From contig NZ_CP031055.1 in the NCBI RefSeq assembly GCF_003345295.1, positions 186,001 through 250,000 on the forward strand: a stretch of DNA of 64,000 nt. Reading direction: 5' to 3'. The position numbers and the translations under genes are program-made. Shown here one piece after another: positions 1-9,287 of this stretch (its first letter is position 1; every line of letters begins with the position of its first letter). The notes under the pieces were generated by a model that saw only the letters and a list, made by a program, of their open reading frames with translations, searched no databases and had not been told where the DNA came from. The stretch is from Vibrio splendidus (GTDB taxonomy: Bacteria > Pseudomonadota > Gammaproteobacteria > Enterobacterales > Vibrionaceae).

Positions 1-1
1 G

Positions 2-652
2 GATTTAGGTGTTTCTTCACCACAGCTAGATGATGCAGAACGTGGCTTTAGCTTCATGAAAGATGGCCCGCTAGACATGCGTATGGATCCAACAACGGGT
101 ATTCCGGTTTCTCAGTGGCTAGTTGATGCGGATCTTGATGACATTACATGGGTTATTCGTGAGTTCGGTGAAGACAAACACGCTCGTCGTATCGCGAAAG
201 GCATCATTGCTTATCAAGAGAACGAAGAGAACGAACCGTTAACACGTACTGGCCAATTGGCTAAGCTTATCTCTGATGTCGCTCCAAAGAGCTTCAAAGA
301 GAAAAAGCACCCAGCGACACGTGCTTTCCAAGCATTCCGTATCTACATCAACAGCGAACTTGAAGAGATCGATACCGCACTGAAAGGCGCAGCAAGCATT
401 CTTGCTCCTCAAGGTCGTATCTCTGTTATCAGTTTCCACTCGCTTGAAGACCGTATGGTGAAGCGCTTTATTCGTAAAGAGAGCCAAGGGCCACAAGTTC
501 CTCACGGTTTACCGCTAACAGAAGATCAAATTAAAGCTTTAGGCAGTGCCGATCTAAAACCAATTGGTAAAGCGATCAAGCCTTCTAAAGATGAAGTGGA
601 TGAGAATACTCGTTCGCGTAGCTCAGTACTACGAATCGCAGAAAAGCTATAG
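2..652 (+). CDS. rsmH: RsmH 16S rRNA m4C1402 methyltransferase, 3' part
   Basis: Partial gene: the reading frame is open from base 2, so the N-terminus lies outside the window. The visible part begins DLGVSSPQLDDAERGFSF and continues PLDMRMDP, the conserved centre of RsmH (MraW). Further on GRISVISFHSLEDRMVKRF is the C-terminal SAM-methyltransferase signature. RsmH N4-methylates C1402 of 16S rRNA and normally opens the dcw cluster after mraZ. The stop lies 3 bases before ftsL, consistent with one operon. Identity is secure; only about 216 residues are visible. Confidence 0.97.
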   Translation, partial: DLGVSSPQLDDAERGFSFMKDGPLDMRMDPTTGIPVSQWLVDADLDDITWVIREFGEDKHARRIAKGIIAYQENEENEPLTRTGQLAKLISDVAPKSFKEKKHPATRAFQAFRIYINSELEEIDTALKGAASILAPQGRISVISFHSLEDRMVKRFIRKESQGPQVPHGLPLTEDQIKALGSADLKPIGKAIKPSKDEVDENTRSRSSVLRIAEKL

Positions 653-655
653 TCA

Positions 656-973
656 ATGAAGACCTCCAAGCCTAACTTAGCCAAGATAATATTTTTTGAT
701 TTGATCTCCGTGGGCAAGGTTCCATTGGTACTTCTTATCTGTATCTTTGCGAGTGCGATGGGGGTCGTTCTTACGACACATAATTCACGTCAGGCGATCA
801 CGAAAAAAGACATGGCATTAGTGGAACGAGAACAGCTTGATGATGAGTGGCGAAATTTAATGCTTGAAGAGACGGCTTTGGCTGAACATAGCCGCGTTCA
901 AGCATCGGCAAAACGAGAGCTAGACATGAAACGTCCAGACTCTGACAAAGAAGTTGTGATCACACTGAAATGA
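656..973 (+). CDS. ftsL: Cell division protein FtsL
   Basis: A 105-residue protein with a short cytoplasmic N-terminus, one transmembrane helix (about residues 18-40, VGKVPLVLLICIFASAMGVVL) and a periplasmic coiled-coil-like tail rich in E, R and L. Length, topology and position between rsmH and ftsI identify FtsL, which joins FtsB and FtsQ in the divisome and activates FtsWI. It starts 3 bases after the rsmH stop, and its TGA overlaps the ftsI ATG (ATGA), indicating translational coupling. Sequence conservation of FtsL is low, so the call rests largely on context. Confidence 0.93.
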   Translation: MKTSKPNLAKIIFFDLISVGKVPLVLLICIFASAMGVVLTTHNSRQAITKKDMALVEREQLDDEWRNLMLEETALAEHSRVQASAKRELDMKRPDSDKEVVITLK

Positions 974-2727
974 CCGGTAAAAAGGAAAAAGCACCCGCCA
1001 AGCCCGTTAAGAAATCAACGAAAGAGCGAGTGAAGAGCGAAAAGGATTCGGATCCAATTCTTATTAAATGGCGTTTCAATGTCGTTATTGCTTTCGTGTT
1101 TCTTGCCTTTGCTGCACTCGTTGGTCGTGTGGCTTACATCCAAATTATTGAACCAGATAACTTAATCCGTCAGGGCGATCTTCGCTCGGTACGTGTTAAG
1201 GCTATTCCTTCCGCCCGCGGCATTATCTCAGACCGCAATGGCGAACCGCTTGCTGTGAGTGTTCCAGTTGAGGCGGTATGGGCCGACCCGAAAACGATTT
1301 TCGATAAAAATGGCATGGCCCAGATTGATCGTTGGTATGCGTTAGCTGATGTACTTGGCTTAGAACGACAATCGATGATCGACAAGATCTCTAGCAACAA
1401 ATCCCGCCGATTTGTTTACCTACAAAGACAAGTTAGCCCAGCGATGGCTAAGTATATTCGTGAACTAAAGCTGGTGGGTGTTGGCCTGAAAGCGGAATCT
1501 CGACGTTACTACCCCGCAGGCGAAGTCAGTGCACACCTTATCGGTGTTACCGGAATTGACGGGCACGGTTTAGAAGGCGTTGAACGCAGCTATGACAAAT
1601 GGCTCACGGGTGAAGCGGGTAAGCGGACGATTCGTAAAGATCGCTATGGACGCGTTGTTGAAAACATTGCTTTAGAAGAGCGTGAAGAAGGCAAACCACT
1701 CGAATTAACGATCGATCAACGATTACAAGCCATTGCTTATCGAGCGATTAAGCAGGCCGTGGCCGATCACAAGGCGACTTCAGGCTCTGCGGTATTACTC
1801 GATGTAAAAACGGGTGCCGTGTTAGCCATGGTTAATGCCCCTTCTTATAATCCGAACAACCGCGCTGATTTACAAAGCTTCAAAATGCGTAACCGCGTGC
1901 TCACCGATGCCATGGAACCTGGCTCGACCGTGAAACCTTTTGTGGTTTTGGCGGCGCTAGAGAACGGCACTGCAGACCCAGATATCGTGATTGATACTGG
2001 CAATGGCATTATGCAGATCGGTGGTAGTCGCGTACGAGATTCTTCTAAAGTTGGTAAGGCTGACTTAGCGCTGATCCTCAAGAAGTCGAGTAACATCGGC
2101 GTAGCGAAATTGGCGCTTAACATGCCACTTGAAGCTTTGCTTGGTATGTACAGTTCAGTTGGTCTAGGCGAGATGTCTGGGCTGAATTTGGTTGGTGAAA
2201 CGAGCGGTATTTTCCCGAATCGCCGTCGTTGGTCAAAGTTTGAAATTGCGACCTTAGCGTTCGGTTATGGCTTGTCTGTTACGCCGATGCAGTTGGCACA
2301 TGCCTATGCGACGTTAGCTAACAAAGGTTTGTATGAGCCGATTCATATTATTAAGAGTAACGACCAAGATTTTTCTAAGCAAATCATCAAGCGCGAGAAC
2401 GCTGAACTGGTTTTGAATATGCTAGAAGGGGTGACTCAAAAAGGCGGTACGGCGACAAGAGCTGCCGTTCCGGGTTACCGCGTTGCAGCCAAAACGGGTA
2501 CATCACGTAAGGCTGAAGCGGGCGGCTACAGTGATGAATACATCGCGGTTACCGCAGGCTTTGCTCCAGTTAGTGATCCAAGAGTGGCATTGGTTGTTGT
2601 GGTCAATGAGCCTCAAGGCGACCTTTACTATGGTGGTTCAGTCGCAGCCCCCGTCTTTTCTGAAATCATGAAGGGCGCACTGCAAATACTGAACGTCCCT
2701 GCTGATGAAAATAAGTTTCAAGAATAG
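970..2727 (+). CDS. ftsI: Peptidoglycan transpeptidase FtsI (PBP3)
   Basis: The septal DD-transpeptidase of 585 residues. A basic cytoplasmic N-terminus is followed by one membrane anchor (about 36-56), the non-catalytic dimerisation domain, and the penicillin-binding domain. Catalytic motifs are all present: SxxK as STVK (S319-K322), SxN as SSN (373-375) and KTG (508-510). It works with FtsW in septal cell-wall synthesis. ATGA overlap with ftsL; murE begins 18 bases after the stop. Length fits the family (E. coli 588). Confidence 0.98.
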   Translation: MTGKKEKAPAKPVKKSTKERVKSEKDSDPILIKWRFNVVIAFVFLAFAALVGRVAYIQIIEPDNLIRQGDLRSVRVKAIPSARGIISDRNGEPLAVSVPVEAVWADPKTIFDKNGMAQIDRWYALADVLGLERQSMIDKISSNKSRRFVYLQRQVSPAMAKYIRELKLVGVGLKAESRRYYPAGEVSAHLIGVTGIDGHGLEGVERSYDKWLTGEAGKRTIRKDRYGRVVENIALEEREEGKPLELTIDQRLQAIAYRAIKQAVADHKATSGSAVLLDVKTGAVLAMVNAPSYNPNNRADLQSFKMRNRVLTDAMEPGSTVKPFVVLAALENGTADPDIVIDTGNGIMQIGGSRVRDSSKVGKADLALILKKSSNIGVAKLALNMPLEALLGMYSSVGLGEMSGLNLVGETSGIFPNRRRWSKFEIATLAFGYGLSVTPMQLAHAYATLANKGLYEPIHIIKSNDQDFSKQIIKRENAELVLNMLEGVTQKGGTATRAAVPGYRVAAKTGTSRKAEAGGYSDEYIAVTAGFAPVSDPRVALVVVVNEPQGDLYYGGSVAAPVFSEIMKGALQILNVPADENKFQE

Positions 2728-2745
2728 AGTTAATCAGGATTCAAT

Positions 2746-4230
2746 ATGAGTAATAGCCTCACGCTGTCATCTTTACTTTCTCCTTGGGGAGACTTTAGTT
2801 CACCTGAACTGGAGTCGATTGCTGTTGAGCAATTGGAGCTAGATAGCCGAGCCATCAAGGAAGGTGATATTTTTGTTGCCGTAGTCGGACATGCTGTTGA
2901 TGGCCGTCGTTTTATCGACAAAGCGGTCGCACTGGGAACTCATGCTGTTATTGCACAGGCCGATGCTGAAAAGCCTCATGGTCTGATTGAATGGTTGGAT
3001 ACTGTCCCTGTTATTTACATTAACAACCTTAACTTGGTGCTATCTGAGTTAGCTGGTCGTGTTTACTCGTGTCAAGCGACTAAGTTGATTGGTGTTACCG
3101 GCACCAATGGCAAAACCACCATCACCCAGCTGATTGCTCAATGGCTTGATCTCGTCGGTCAACGCTCAGCGGTAATGGGCACGACAGGTAATGGTTTCTT
3201 AGACAATCTAAAAACCGCAGCGAACACCACAGGCAGTGCCATCGAAATACAGCGCACACTGAGTGAGTTAGCTGCAGAAAAAGCTATCTACACGGCAATG
3301 GAAATCTCTTCTCACGGTTTGGTGCAAGGTCGAGTAAAGGCTTTGGACTTTGAGATAGGTGTATTTACTAACTTGAGTCGTGATCATCTTGATTACCACG
3401 GCACGATGGATGAGTACGCTCTGGCTAAGAAGAGCCTGTTTACTCAACACAAATGCAAGCACGCAGTGATCAATGTAGATGACGAAGTGGGTAAAGCTTG
3501 GATGCCGGACTTATCCAATGCTATTGCAGTCTCACTGTTACCGCTAACGGGCTATCAACAGTCGGTGTGGGCATCTGATGTCGCTTATGCAGAAACCGGT
3601 ATCAAGCTCTCTTTCGATGGTAGCTGGGGGCAAGGGAAGCTTTCTGTTCCACTGATTGGTCAGTTCAACGCATCAAACGTACTGGTTGCTTTTGCGACTT
3701 TGCTTGCGTTGGGTATCGAAAAGCAAATTTTGGTCGACACTGCGCCTCAGCTTCAACCTGTGATTGGCCGTATGGAGCTTTTCCAAGTTCCGAGCAAAGC
3801 CAAGGTGGTTGTCGATTACGCTCATACGCCCGATGCGCTAGAGAAAGCATTGGCAGCACTGCGCGTGCATTGCTCAGGAAAACTGTGGGCAATCTTTGGT
3901 TGTGGTGGAGATCGCGACACTGGTAAGCGCCCAATGATGGCTGCGACCGCAGAGCAGTTCGCCGATAAAATCATTATTTCAGATGATAACCCTCGTAGCG
4001 AAGAACCGGCACTGATTGTCAAAGACATGCTAGCTGGCTTAAGCAAACCTGAAGCTGCGTTTGTCGAACACGATCGCTACCAAGCGGTTAAGTTTGCGCT
4101 TGAGCAGGCAGGCAGCGATGACATTATTCTTCTGGCTGGTAAAGGCCATGAGGATTACCAAGTATTGAAAGATAAAACGGTACATTACTCAGACCGAGAG
4201 TCTGCGCTTCAACTTTTAGGTATTTCATAA
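2746..4230 (+). CDS. murE: UDP-MurNAc-tripeptide synthetase MurE (meso-DAP adding)
   Basis: A 494-residue Mur ligase that adds meso-diaminopimelate to UDP-MurNAc-L-Ala-D-Glu in the cytoplasm. The ATP-binding loop GTNGKTT lies at residues 119-125, and the DNPR motif (414-417), which in this family specifies meso-DAP rather than lysine, is intact, as expected for a Gram-negative. A Shine-Dalgarno AGGA sits 7-8 bases before the ATG. The last base of its TAA stop is the first base of the murF ATG. Confidence 0.98.
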   Translation: MSNSLTLSSLLSPWGDFSSPELESIAVEQLELDSRAIKEGDIFVAVVGHAVDGRRFIDKAVALGTHAVIAQADAEKPHGLIEWLDTVPVIYINNLNLVLSELAGRVYSCQATKLIGVTGTNGKTTITQLIAQWLDLVGQRSAVMGTTGNGFLDNLKTAANTTGSAIEIQRTLSELAAEKAIYTAMEISSHGLVQGRVKALDFEIGVFTNLSRDHLDYHGTMDEYALAKKSLFTQHKCKHAVINVDDEVGKAWMPDLSNAIAVSLLPLTGYQQSVWASDVAYAETGIKLSFDGSWGQGKLSVPLIGQFNASNVLVAFATLLALGIEKQILVDTAPQLQPVIGRMELFQVPSKAKVVVDYAHTPDALEKALAALRVHCSGKLWAIFGCGGDRDTGKRPMMAATAEQFADKIIISDDNPRSEEPALIVKDMLAGLSKPEAAFVEHDRYQAVKFALEQAGSDDIILLAGKGHEDYQVLKDKTVHYSDRESALQLLGIS

Positions 4231-5603
4231 TGATTGATGTATCACTTGAGCAAATCTGCTCCGTGGTCAGTGGTGAGCTGATCAAAGCGGGCAACTCGAA
4301 CAATAACGTAATCAATGCAGTTTCAACGGATACTCGTACCGTTGAAGAAGGCGCCTTGTTTGTCGCTATCGTTGGAGAGCGTTTCGACGCGCATGACTTT
4401 TGCCATCAAGCCGTTGAGGCAAACGCGAGCGCGTTGTTAGTCGAACGAAAACTTGACCTAAATATTACTCAAGTTGTTGTCGAAGACACTAAACTTGCTT
4501 TAGGTGAACTAAGTGCTTGGATTCACAAACAATGTGACGTGCCAACGATGGCGATTACAGGCAGCTGTGGCAAAACGACCGTTAAAGAGATGGTGGCGAG
4601 CATTTTACAGCAGCGTGGCAAGGTGCTGTTTACGGCGGGTAACTTCAATAATGATATTGGTGTGCCTTTGACCTTGTTACGCAGTGAACCCAATGATGAC
4701 TATGCAGTGATCGAATTAGGCGCTAACCATATTGGTGAAATTGCCTACACCACTCAGCTAGTGAAGCCACAAGTTGCCTTAGTTAATAATGTAGCCGCGG
4801 CTCATTTAGAAGGCTTTGGTTCGATTGATGGTGTGAAGCAAGCGAAAGGTGAAATTTTTCAGGGGCTTGCTGCTGGTGATACTGCTATTGTTAATTTAGA
4901 GAGCAACGGTGGTGACTTTTGGAATGAAGTACTTGCGGATAAAACGGTTCTGACATTTTCTGAAAGTAACCATGAAGCTGATTATTTTGCTGAAAATATC
5001 GAAATCAACGACCAAGGCGAAGCTTGCTTTGATATGCAAACGCCACTAGGTGTTACAGCTGTTGAACTTGGTATTATTGGTCAGCATAACGTGGCGAACG
5101 CGTTGGCAGCTGCAGCGTTGAGCATCCAATTTGGTGCAACGCTTGATGAAATAAAAAGTGGTTTAGCGAATCTTATCTCGGTTAAAGGGCGAGTTGAGGT
5201 TCAACAATTAAGTCAGAATATCAAGCTGATAGATGACAGTTATAATGCCAGCGTACCCGCGATGAAGGCGGCAGCCAAACTGCTGTCGAGCTTCAAAGGT
5301 CAACGTTGGTTGATTTTAGGTAATATGGCTGAATTAGGCGACGAAAGTCTTGCACTTCACCGTCAAGTCGGTGAATATGCTGCCCCATTCGCTTTTGAGC
5401 ATGTACTCACTTACGGTGATGATACCAAGGTGATTAGTGAGGTCTGTAATGGTACCCACTTTGCAACGCATCAAGCGATGATCGCGCACATAGAGCAGCA
5501 CTTACGCTTGCCAGAAAACGCGTCACATACCTTGTTGGTAAAAGGCGCGAATAGTGCAGGAATGAGTAAAATAGCCGCTGCTTTAAAGGAGAACTTTTCA
5601 TGA
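4230..5603 (+). CDS. murF: UDP-MurNAc-tripeptide:D-Ala-D-Ala ligase MurF
   Basis: A 457-residue Mur ligase that completes the pentapeptide by adding D-Ala-D-Ala. The P-loop GSCGKTT is at residues 111-117, with NFNNDIG and ELGANHIGEI typical of MurF. It overlaps murE by one base (TAATG) and mraY by four (ATGA), so the three are probably translated in a coupled way. The D-Ala-D-Ala it uses must come from a Ddl encoded elsewhere, because no ddl is present in this cluster. Confidence 0.98.
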   Translation: MIDVSLEQICSVVSGELIKAGNSNNNVINAVSTDTRTVEEGALFVAIVGERFDAHDFCHQAVEANASALLVERKLDLNITQVVVEDTKLALGELSAWIHKQCDVPTMAITGSCGKTTVKEMVASILQQRGKVLFTAGNFNNDIGVPLTLLRSEPNDDYAVIELGANHIGEIAYTTQLVKPQVALVNNVAAAHLEGFGSIDGVKQAKGEIFQGLAAGDTAIVNLESNGGDFWNEVLADKTVLTFSESNHEADYFAENIEINDQGEACFDMQTPLGVTAVELGIIGQHNVANALAAAALSIQFGATLDEIKSGLANLISVKGRVEVQQLSQNIKLIDDSYNASVPAMKAAAKLLSSFKGQRWLILGNMAELGDESLALHRQVGEYAAPFAFEHVLTYGDDTKVISEVCNGTHFATHQAMIAHIEQHLRLPENASHTLLVKGANSAGMSKIAAALKENFS

Positions 5604-6682
5604 TAATTTGGCTTGCAGAGCTACTACAGCCACACCTTTCTTTTTTCCGTTTGTTCGAATACCTATCGTTTCGTGCAATCGCGAGTATTTTGACGGCGTT
5701 ATGCCTGTCGCTGTGGATGGGACCTCGTTTAATTGAGCGTCTGCAAATGCTACAAATTGGCCAAGTTGTTCGTAATGACGGCCCTGAATCTCACTTTAGC
5801 AAACGTGGTACACCAACCATGGGTGGCGTGATGATCCTAGCTGCCATTATTATTACAGTATTAATGTGGTCTGATCTTTCTAACCCTTACGTTTGGGCGG
5901 TATTAGTGGTACTTGCTGGTTATGGCGCGGTCGGTTTTGTTGATGACTACCGTAAAGTGGTTCGTAAAAACACCGATGGCTTGATTGCTCGCTGGAAGTA
6001 CTTCTGGCAATCTGCGATTGCATTGGTTGTGGCATTTGCTCTGTATGCTCACGGGCACGATACTGCAGCAACTCAATTAGTGGTTCCTTTCTTTAAAGAT
6101 GTGATGCCACAGCTTGGTTTATTGTACATCGTACTGACTTATTTTGTTATTGTGGGTACCAGTAACGCGGTAAACCTAACAGACGGCCTAGATGGTTTGG
6201 CAATTATGCCAACGGTGATGGTTGCTGCTGGTTTTGCTGTAATTGCATGGGCAACAGGTAATGTTAACTTTGCAGCATATCTACACATTCCATACATCCC
6301 ATACACTTCTGAGCTTGTGGTTGTATGTACTGCTATCGTCGGTGCCGGACTTGGCTTCCTATGGTTCAACACTTACCCAGCGCAAGTATTCATGGGCGAT
6401 GTTGGCTCACTAGCGCTTGGTGGTGCACTGGGTGTGATCGCGGTGTTAGTTCGCCAAGAGTTGGTACTGGTTATCATGGGCGGTGTGTTTGTAATGGAGA
6501 CCTTGTCAGTTATTCTGCAGGTGGGCTCTTACAAATTGCGTGGTCAGCGTATTTTCCGCATGGCTCCGATTCACCACCACTATGAACTGAAAGGTTGGCC
6601 AGAGCCGCGCGTAATCGTGCGCTTTTGGATCATCTCAATGGTATTAGTACTGGTTGGCCTAGCGACACTGAAAGTTCGTTAA
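5600..6682 (+). CDS. mraY: MraY phospho-MurNAc-pentapeptide transferase
   Basis: A 360-residue polytopic membrane enzyme that transfers phospho-MurNAc-pentapeptide to undecaprenyl phosphate, forming lipid I. Conserved signatures are visible: GxPTMGG near residue 72, FVDDYRK (about 112-118), NLTDGLDGLA (about 191-200) and the histidine-rich HHHYELKGWPEP near the C-terminus. Length equals the E. coli enzyme (360). Its start overlaps the murF stop; after it comes a 57-base gap holding a stem-loop. Confidence 0.98.
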   Translation: MIIWLAELLQPHLSFFRLFEYLSFRAIASILTALCLSLWMGPRLIERLQMLQIGQVVRNDGPESHFSKRGTPTMGGVMILAAIIITVLMWSDLSNPYVWAVLVVLAGYGAVGFVDDYRKVVRKNTDGLIARWKYFWQSAIALVVAFALYAHGHDTAATQLVVPFFKDVMPQLGLLYIVLTYFVIVGTSNAVNLTDGLDGLAIMPTVMVAAGFAVIAWATGNVNFAAYLHIPYIPYTSELVVVCTAIVGAGLGFLWFNTYPAQVFMGDVGSLALGGALGVIAVLVRQELVLVIMGGVFVMETLSVILQVGSYKLRGQRIFRMAPIHHHYELKGWPEPRVIVRFWIISMVLVLVGLATLKVR

Positions 6683-6690
6683 TCTTATGT

Positions 6691-6713
6691 GAGCCTCTGA
6701 TTAGAGGCTCTTT
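6691..6713 (+). terminator. Stem-loop between mraY and murD (possible attenuator)
   Basis: A perfect 8-bp stem, GAGCCTCT/AGAGGCTC, with a GATT loop and only TTT then AAAA after it. It sits in the only sizeable gap of the mur-fts run so far. The short U tract suggests partial termination or an mRNA-processing or stabilising hairpin rather than a full stop, since murD onward has no obvious separate promoter. Confidence 0.55.
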
Positions 6714-6739
6714 AAAACTATTAAGAGCATCTTGTTTAA

Positions 6740-8056
6740 ATGGAACGTTGGCAAAATATTCAAAATGTAGTGGTTGTGGGGCTCGGTATTACCGGGCTCT
6801 CTGTCGTTAAACATCTCGTAAAATATCAGCCTCATACTCATGTGAAGGTGATTGATACTCGAGAGCTACCACCAGGAAAGGAATCTTTACCTGAATCGGT
6901 AGAACTGCATTCTGGAAGTTGGAATAGCCAATGGTTAGCGGAAGCTGATTTGGTGATTGCTAACCCAGGTATCGCCTTAGCGACGCCTGAAATACAAGAT
7001 GTTATTCAAGCGGGAACTCCGGTTGTTGGCGATATTGAACTGTTTGGCTGGGCGGTAGACAAACCTGTTGTGGCTATCACAGGTTCCAATGGCAAGAGCA
7101 CAGTGACCGATCTAACGGGTGTACTTGCAAAGGCTGCTGGTCTTAACGTTGGTGTTGGTGGCAACATCGGTATTCCTGCCTTAGACCTTCTTGAGCTTGA
7201 TGCTGATTTATATGTCCTTGAGCTTTCAAGCTTTCAGCTAGAGACAACATCCAGTCTAAACCTTGCAGCGGCGGCCTTTTTGAACTTGTCAGAAGATCAT
7301 ATGGATCGCTATCAAGGCATGGCCGATTACCGTGACGCCAAATTAAGAATTTTTAACAACGCTCAGTACGCGATTGTAAACCGCGAAGACAAAGAGACTT
7401 ATCCAGATCACGAGATGCAGGTAGTGACATTTGGTCTCGATGACCAAGAGTTTGGTGTGGCAACAATTGATGGCACTGAATGGCTAATCGATAACGCTAA
7501 GCCAGTACTTCCTACCCAAGATTTGACATTGGTTGGACGTCATAATGTGGCGAATGCGTTAGTCTCGTTGGCACTACTTAAGCTAGTCGGTATCGATTAC
7601 AACAAAAGCCTTGAAGCTTTGAAAACCTACAACGGTTTAACTCATCGTTGCCAAGTGGTGGCAGATAAACGCGCTATCAAATGGGTTAACGACTCGAAAG
7701 CAACCAATGTAGCCAGCACATTAGCCGCTTTGTCGGGGCTAGAGTACCAAGGTACTTTATATCTTTTGGTTGGTGGCGTGGGTAAAGGTGCCGATTTCAG
7801 TGAGCTTGAACCTGTGTTGTCACAGCTAGAACATGTTCAACTGTGTTGCTTCGGTGAAGATGCCGCGCAATTTATGCCATTACATCCATCGGCGAAGACG
7901 TTTGATACCATGCGTCACATCATCGAGAGTATCTCTGCACAACTAGCCTCGGGTGACATGGTGATGTTGTCTCCTGCGTGTGCGAGCTTCGATCAATTTA
8001 ATAACTTCATGGCGAGAGGTGATGCGTTCACTGACCTTGCCCATGAGTATGCCTAA
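6740..8056 (+). CDS. murD: UDP-MurNAc-L-Ala:D-Glu ligase MurD
   Basis: A 438-residue Mur ligase that adds D-glutamate to UDP-MurNAc-L-Ala. An N-terminal Rossmann-like UDP-binding segment (VVVGLGITGLSVVKHL) is followed by the ATP loop GSNGKST (115-121) and the C-terminal ligase domain with LLVGGVGKGADF and MLSPACASFDQF. Length matches E. coli MurD (438). The Shine-Dalgarno is poor; the ATG is chosen because the Rossmann strand begins a few residues later. Confidence 0.98.
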   Translation: MERWQNIQNVVVVGLGITGLSVVKHLVKYQPHTHVKVIDTRELPPGKESLPESVELHSGSWNSQWLAEADLVIANPGIALATPEIQDVIQAGTPVVGDIELFGWAVDKPVVAITGSNGKSTVTDLTGVLAKAAGLNVGVGGNIGIPALDLLELDADLYVLELSSFQLETTSSLNLAAAAFLNLSEDHMDRYQGMADYRDAKLRIFNNAQYAIVNREDKETYPDHEMQVVTFGLDDQEFGVATIDGTEWLIDNAKPVLPTQDLTLVGRHNVANALVSLALLKLVGIDYNKSLEALKTYNGLTHRCQVVADKRAIKWVNDSKATNVASTLAALSGLEYQGTLYLLVGGVGKGADFSELEPVLSQLEHVQLCCFGEDAAQFMPLHPSAKTFDTMRHIIESISAQLASGDMVMLSPACASFDQFNNFMARGDAFTDLAHEYA

Positions 8057-8078
8057 CGTGTTGAAGGACTAACATTCA

Positions 8079-9275
8079 GTGCAAAGAGTGAAAGAGATTA
8101 ATCAATCCATTTGGCAATGGCTAAACCGTGCCACACCAGAGGCGCTCTACGATCGTCAGTTGGTTTGGATTGCTCTTGGACTGATGCTGACGGGCTTGGT
8201 AATGGTAACGTCGGCTTCGTTCCCAATCAGTGCTCGTTTAACCGATCAGCCGTTTCACTTTATGTTCCGCCATGCCATTTTCTTGGTGTTAGCGTTAATC
8301 GTATCCAGCGTCATATTGCAAATTCCAATGAAGCGTTGGTTTCAATACAGCATGTATCTACTGGGTTTATCCTTCTTTTTGCTGGTCGTGGTATTGGCTG
8401 TCGGTAAGTCGGTTAACGGTGCATCGCGCTGGATCCCTCTTGGATTATTTAACTTACAACCCGCTGAAGTCGCTAAGTTGTCGCTGTTTATCTTTATGGC
8501 GGGTTATTTAGTTCGTAAACAAGACGAAGTGAGAAAAACCTTCTTCGGTGGCTTTGGTAAACCGATCATGGTATTCGGTGCTTTTGCTGTGTTACTACTT
8601 GGCCAGCCCGATTTAGGTACAGTAGTTGTAATGCTGGTGACCTTGTTCGGAATGTTATTTATCGCAGGAGCCAAGCTTTCACAGTTTATTGCCTTGATGG
8701 TGGCGGGTATTGCTGCGGTCGTTGGCTTGATTGTTATAGAACCTTATCGTGTTCGACGTGTTACCTCATTTTGGGAACCGTGGAATGACCCGTTTGGCAG
8801 TGGCTACCAGTTAACTCAATCGCTAATGGCATTTGGTCGTGGTGATTGGATGGGGCAAGGCCTTGGAAACTCGGTTCAGAAGTTAGAATATTTACCAGAA
8901 GCACATACCGATTTTGTGTTTGCGGTATTAGCTGAAGAGTTGGGTTTTGTTGGCGTGACCTTAGTGCTGATCCTTATTTTTAGTTTGGTGCTTAAAGCCA
9001 TTTTAATTGGCAAAAAAGCCTTCGAGAACGACCAGTTATTCAGTGGTTATCTTGCCTTTGGTATTGGTATTTGGTTTGCTTTTCAGACGCTTGTTAACGT
9101 AGGTGCTGCATCGGGTATTGTTCCGACCAAAGGTCTAACCCTGCCGCTTATCAGTTACGGTGGTTCAAGCCTTATCGTGATGTCAGTAGCGGTTTCTATG
9201 CTGCTGCGTATCGATCACGAATGCCGAATGCAACAAAAAGAACAAGCCGACAATCAAAACGAATTAGTAGAATAA
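8079..9275 (+). CDS. ftsW: Septal glycosyltransferase FtsW (SEDS family)
   Basis: A 398-residue SEDS-family membrane protein with about ten transmembrane helices; it polymerises septal glycan with FtsI. Typical sequences include GVGLGNSVQ-like GQGLGNSVQKLEYLPEAHTDF and the C-terminal LPLISYGGSS. The start is GTG, 10 bases after a GAAGGA ribosome site; a second GTG nine bases downstream is possible. It lies directly between murD and murG, as in other gammaproteobacteria. Confidence 0.97.
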   Translation: MQRVKEINQSIWQWLNRATPEALYDRQLVWIALGLMLTGLVMVTSASFPISARLTDQPFHFMFRHAIFLVLALIVSSVILQIPMKRWFQYSMYLLGLSFFLLVVVLAVGKSVNGASRWIPLGLFNLQPAEVAKLSLFIFMAGYLVRKQDEVRKTFFGGFGKPIMVFGAFAVLLLGQPDLGTVVVMLVTLFGMLFIAGAKLSQFIALMVAGIAAVVGLIVIEPYRVRRVTSFWEPWNDPFGSGYQLTQSLMAFGRGDWMGQGLGNSVQKLEYLPEAHTDFVFAVLAEELGFVGVTLVLILIFSLVLKAILIGKKAFENDQLFSGYLAFGIGIWFAFQTLVNVGAASGIVPTKGLTLPLISYGGSSLIVMSVAVSMLLRIDHECRMQQKEQADNQNELVE

Positions 9276-9287
9276 GAATCTAACGTG

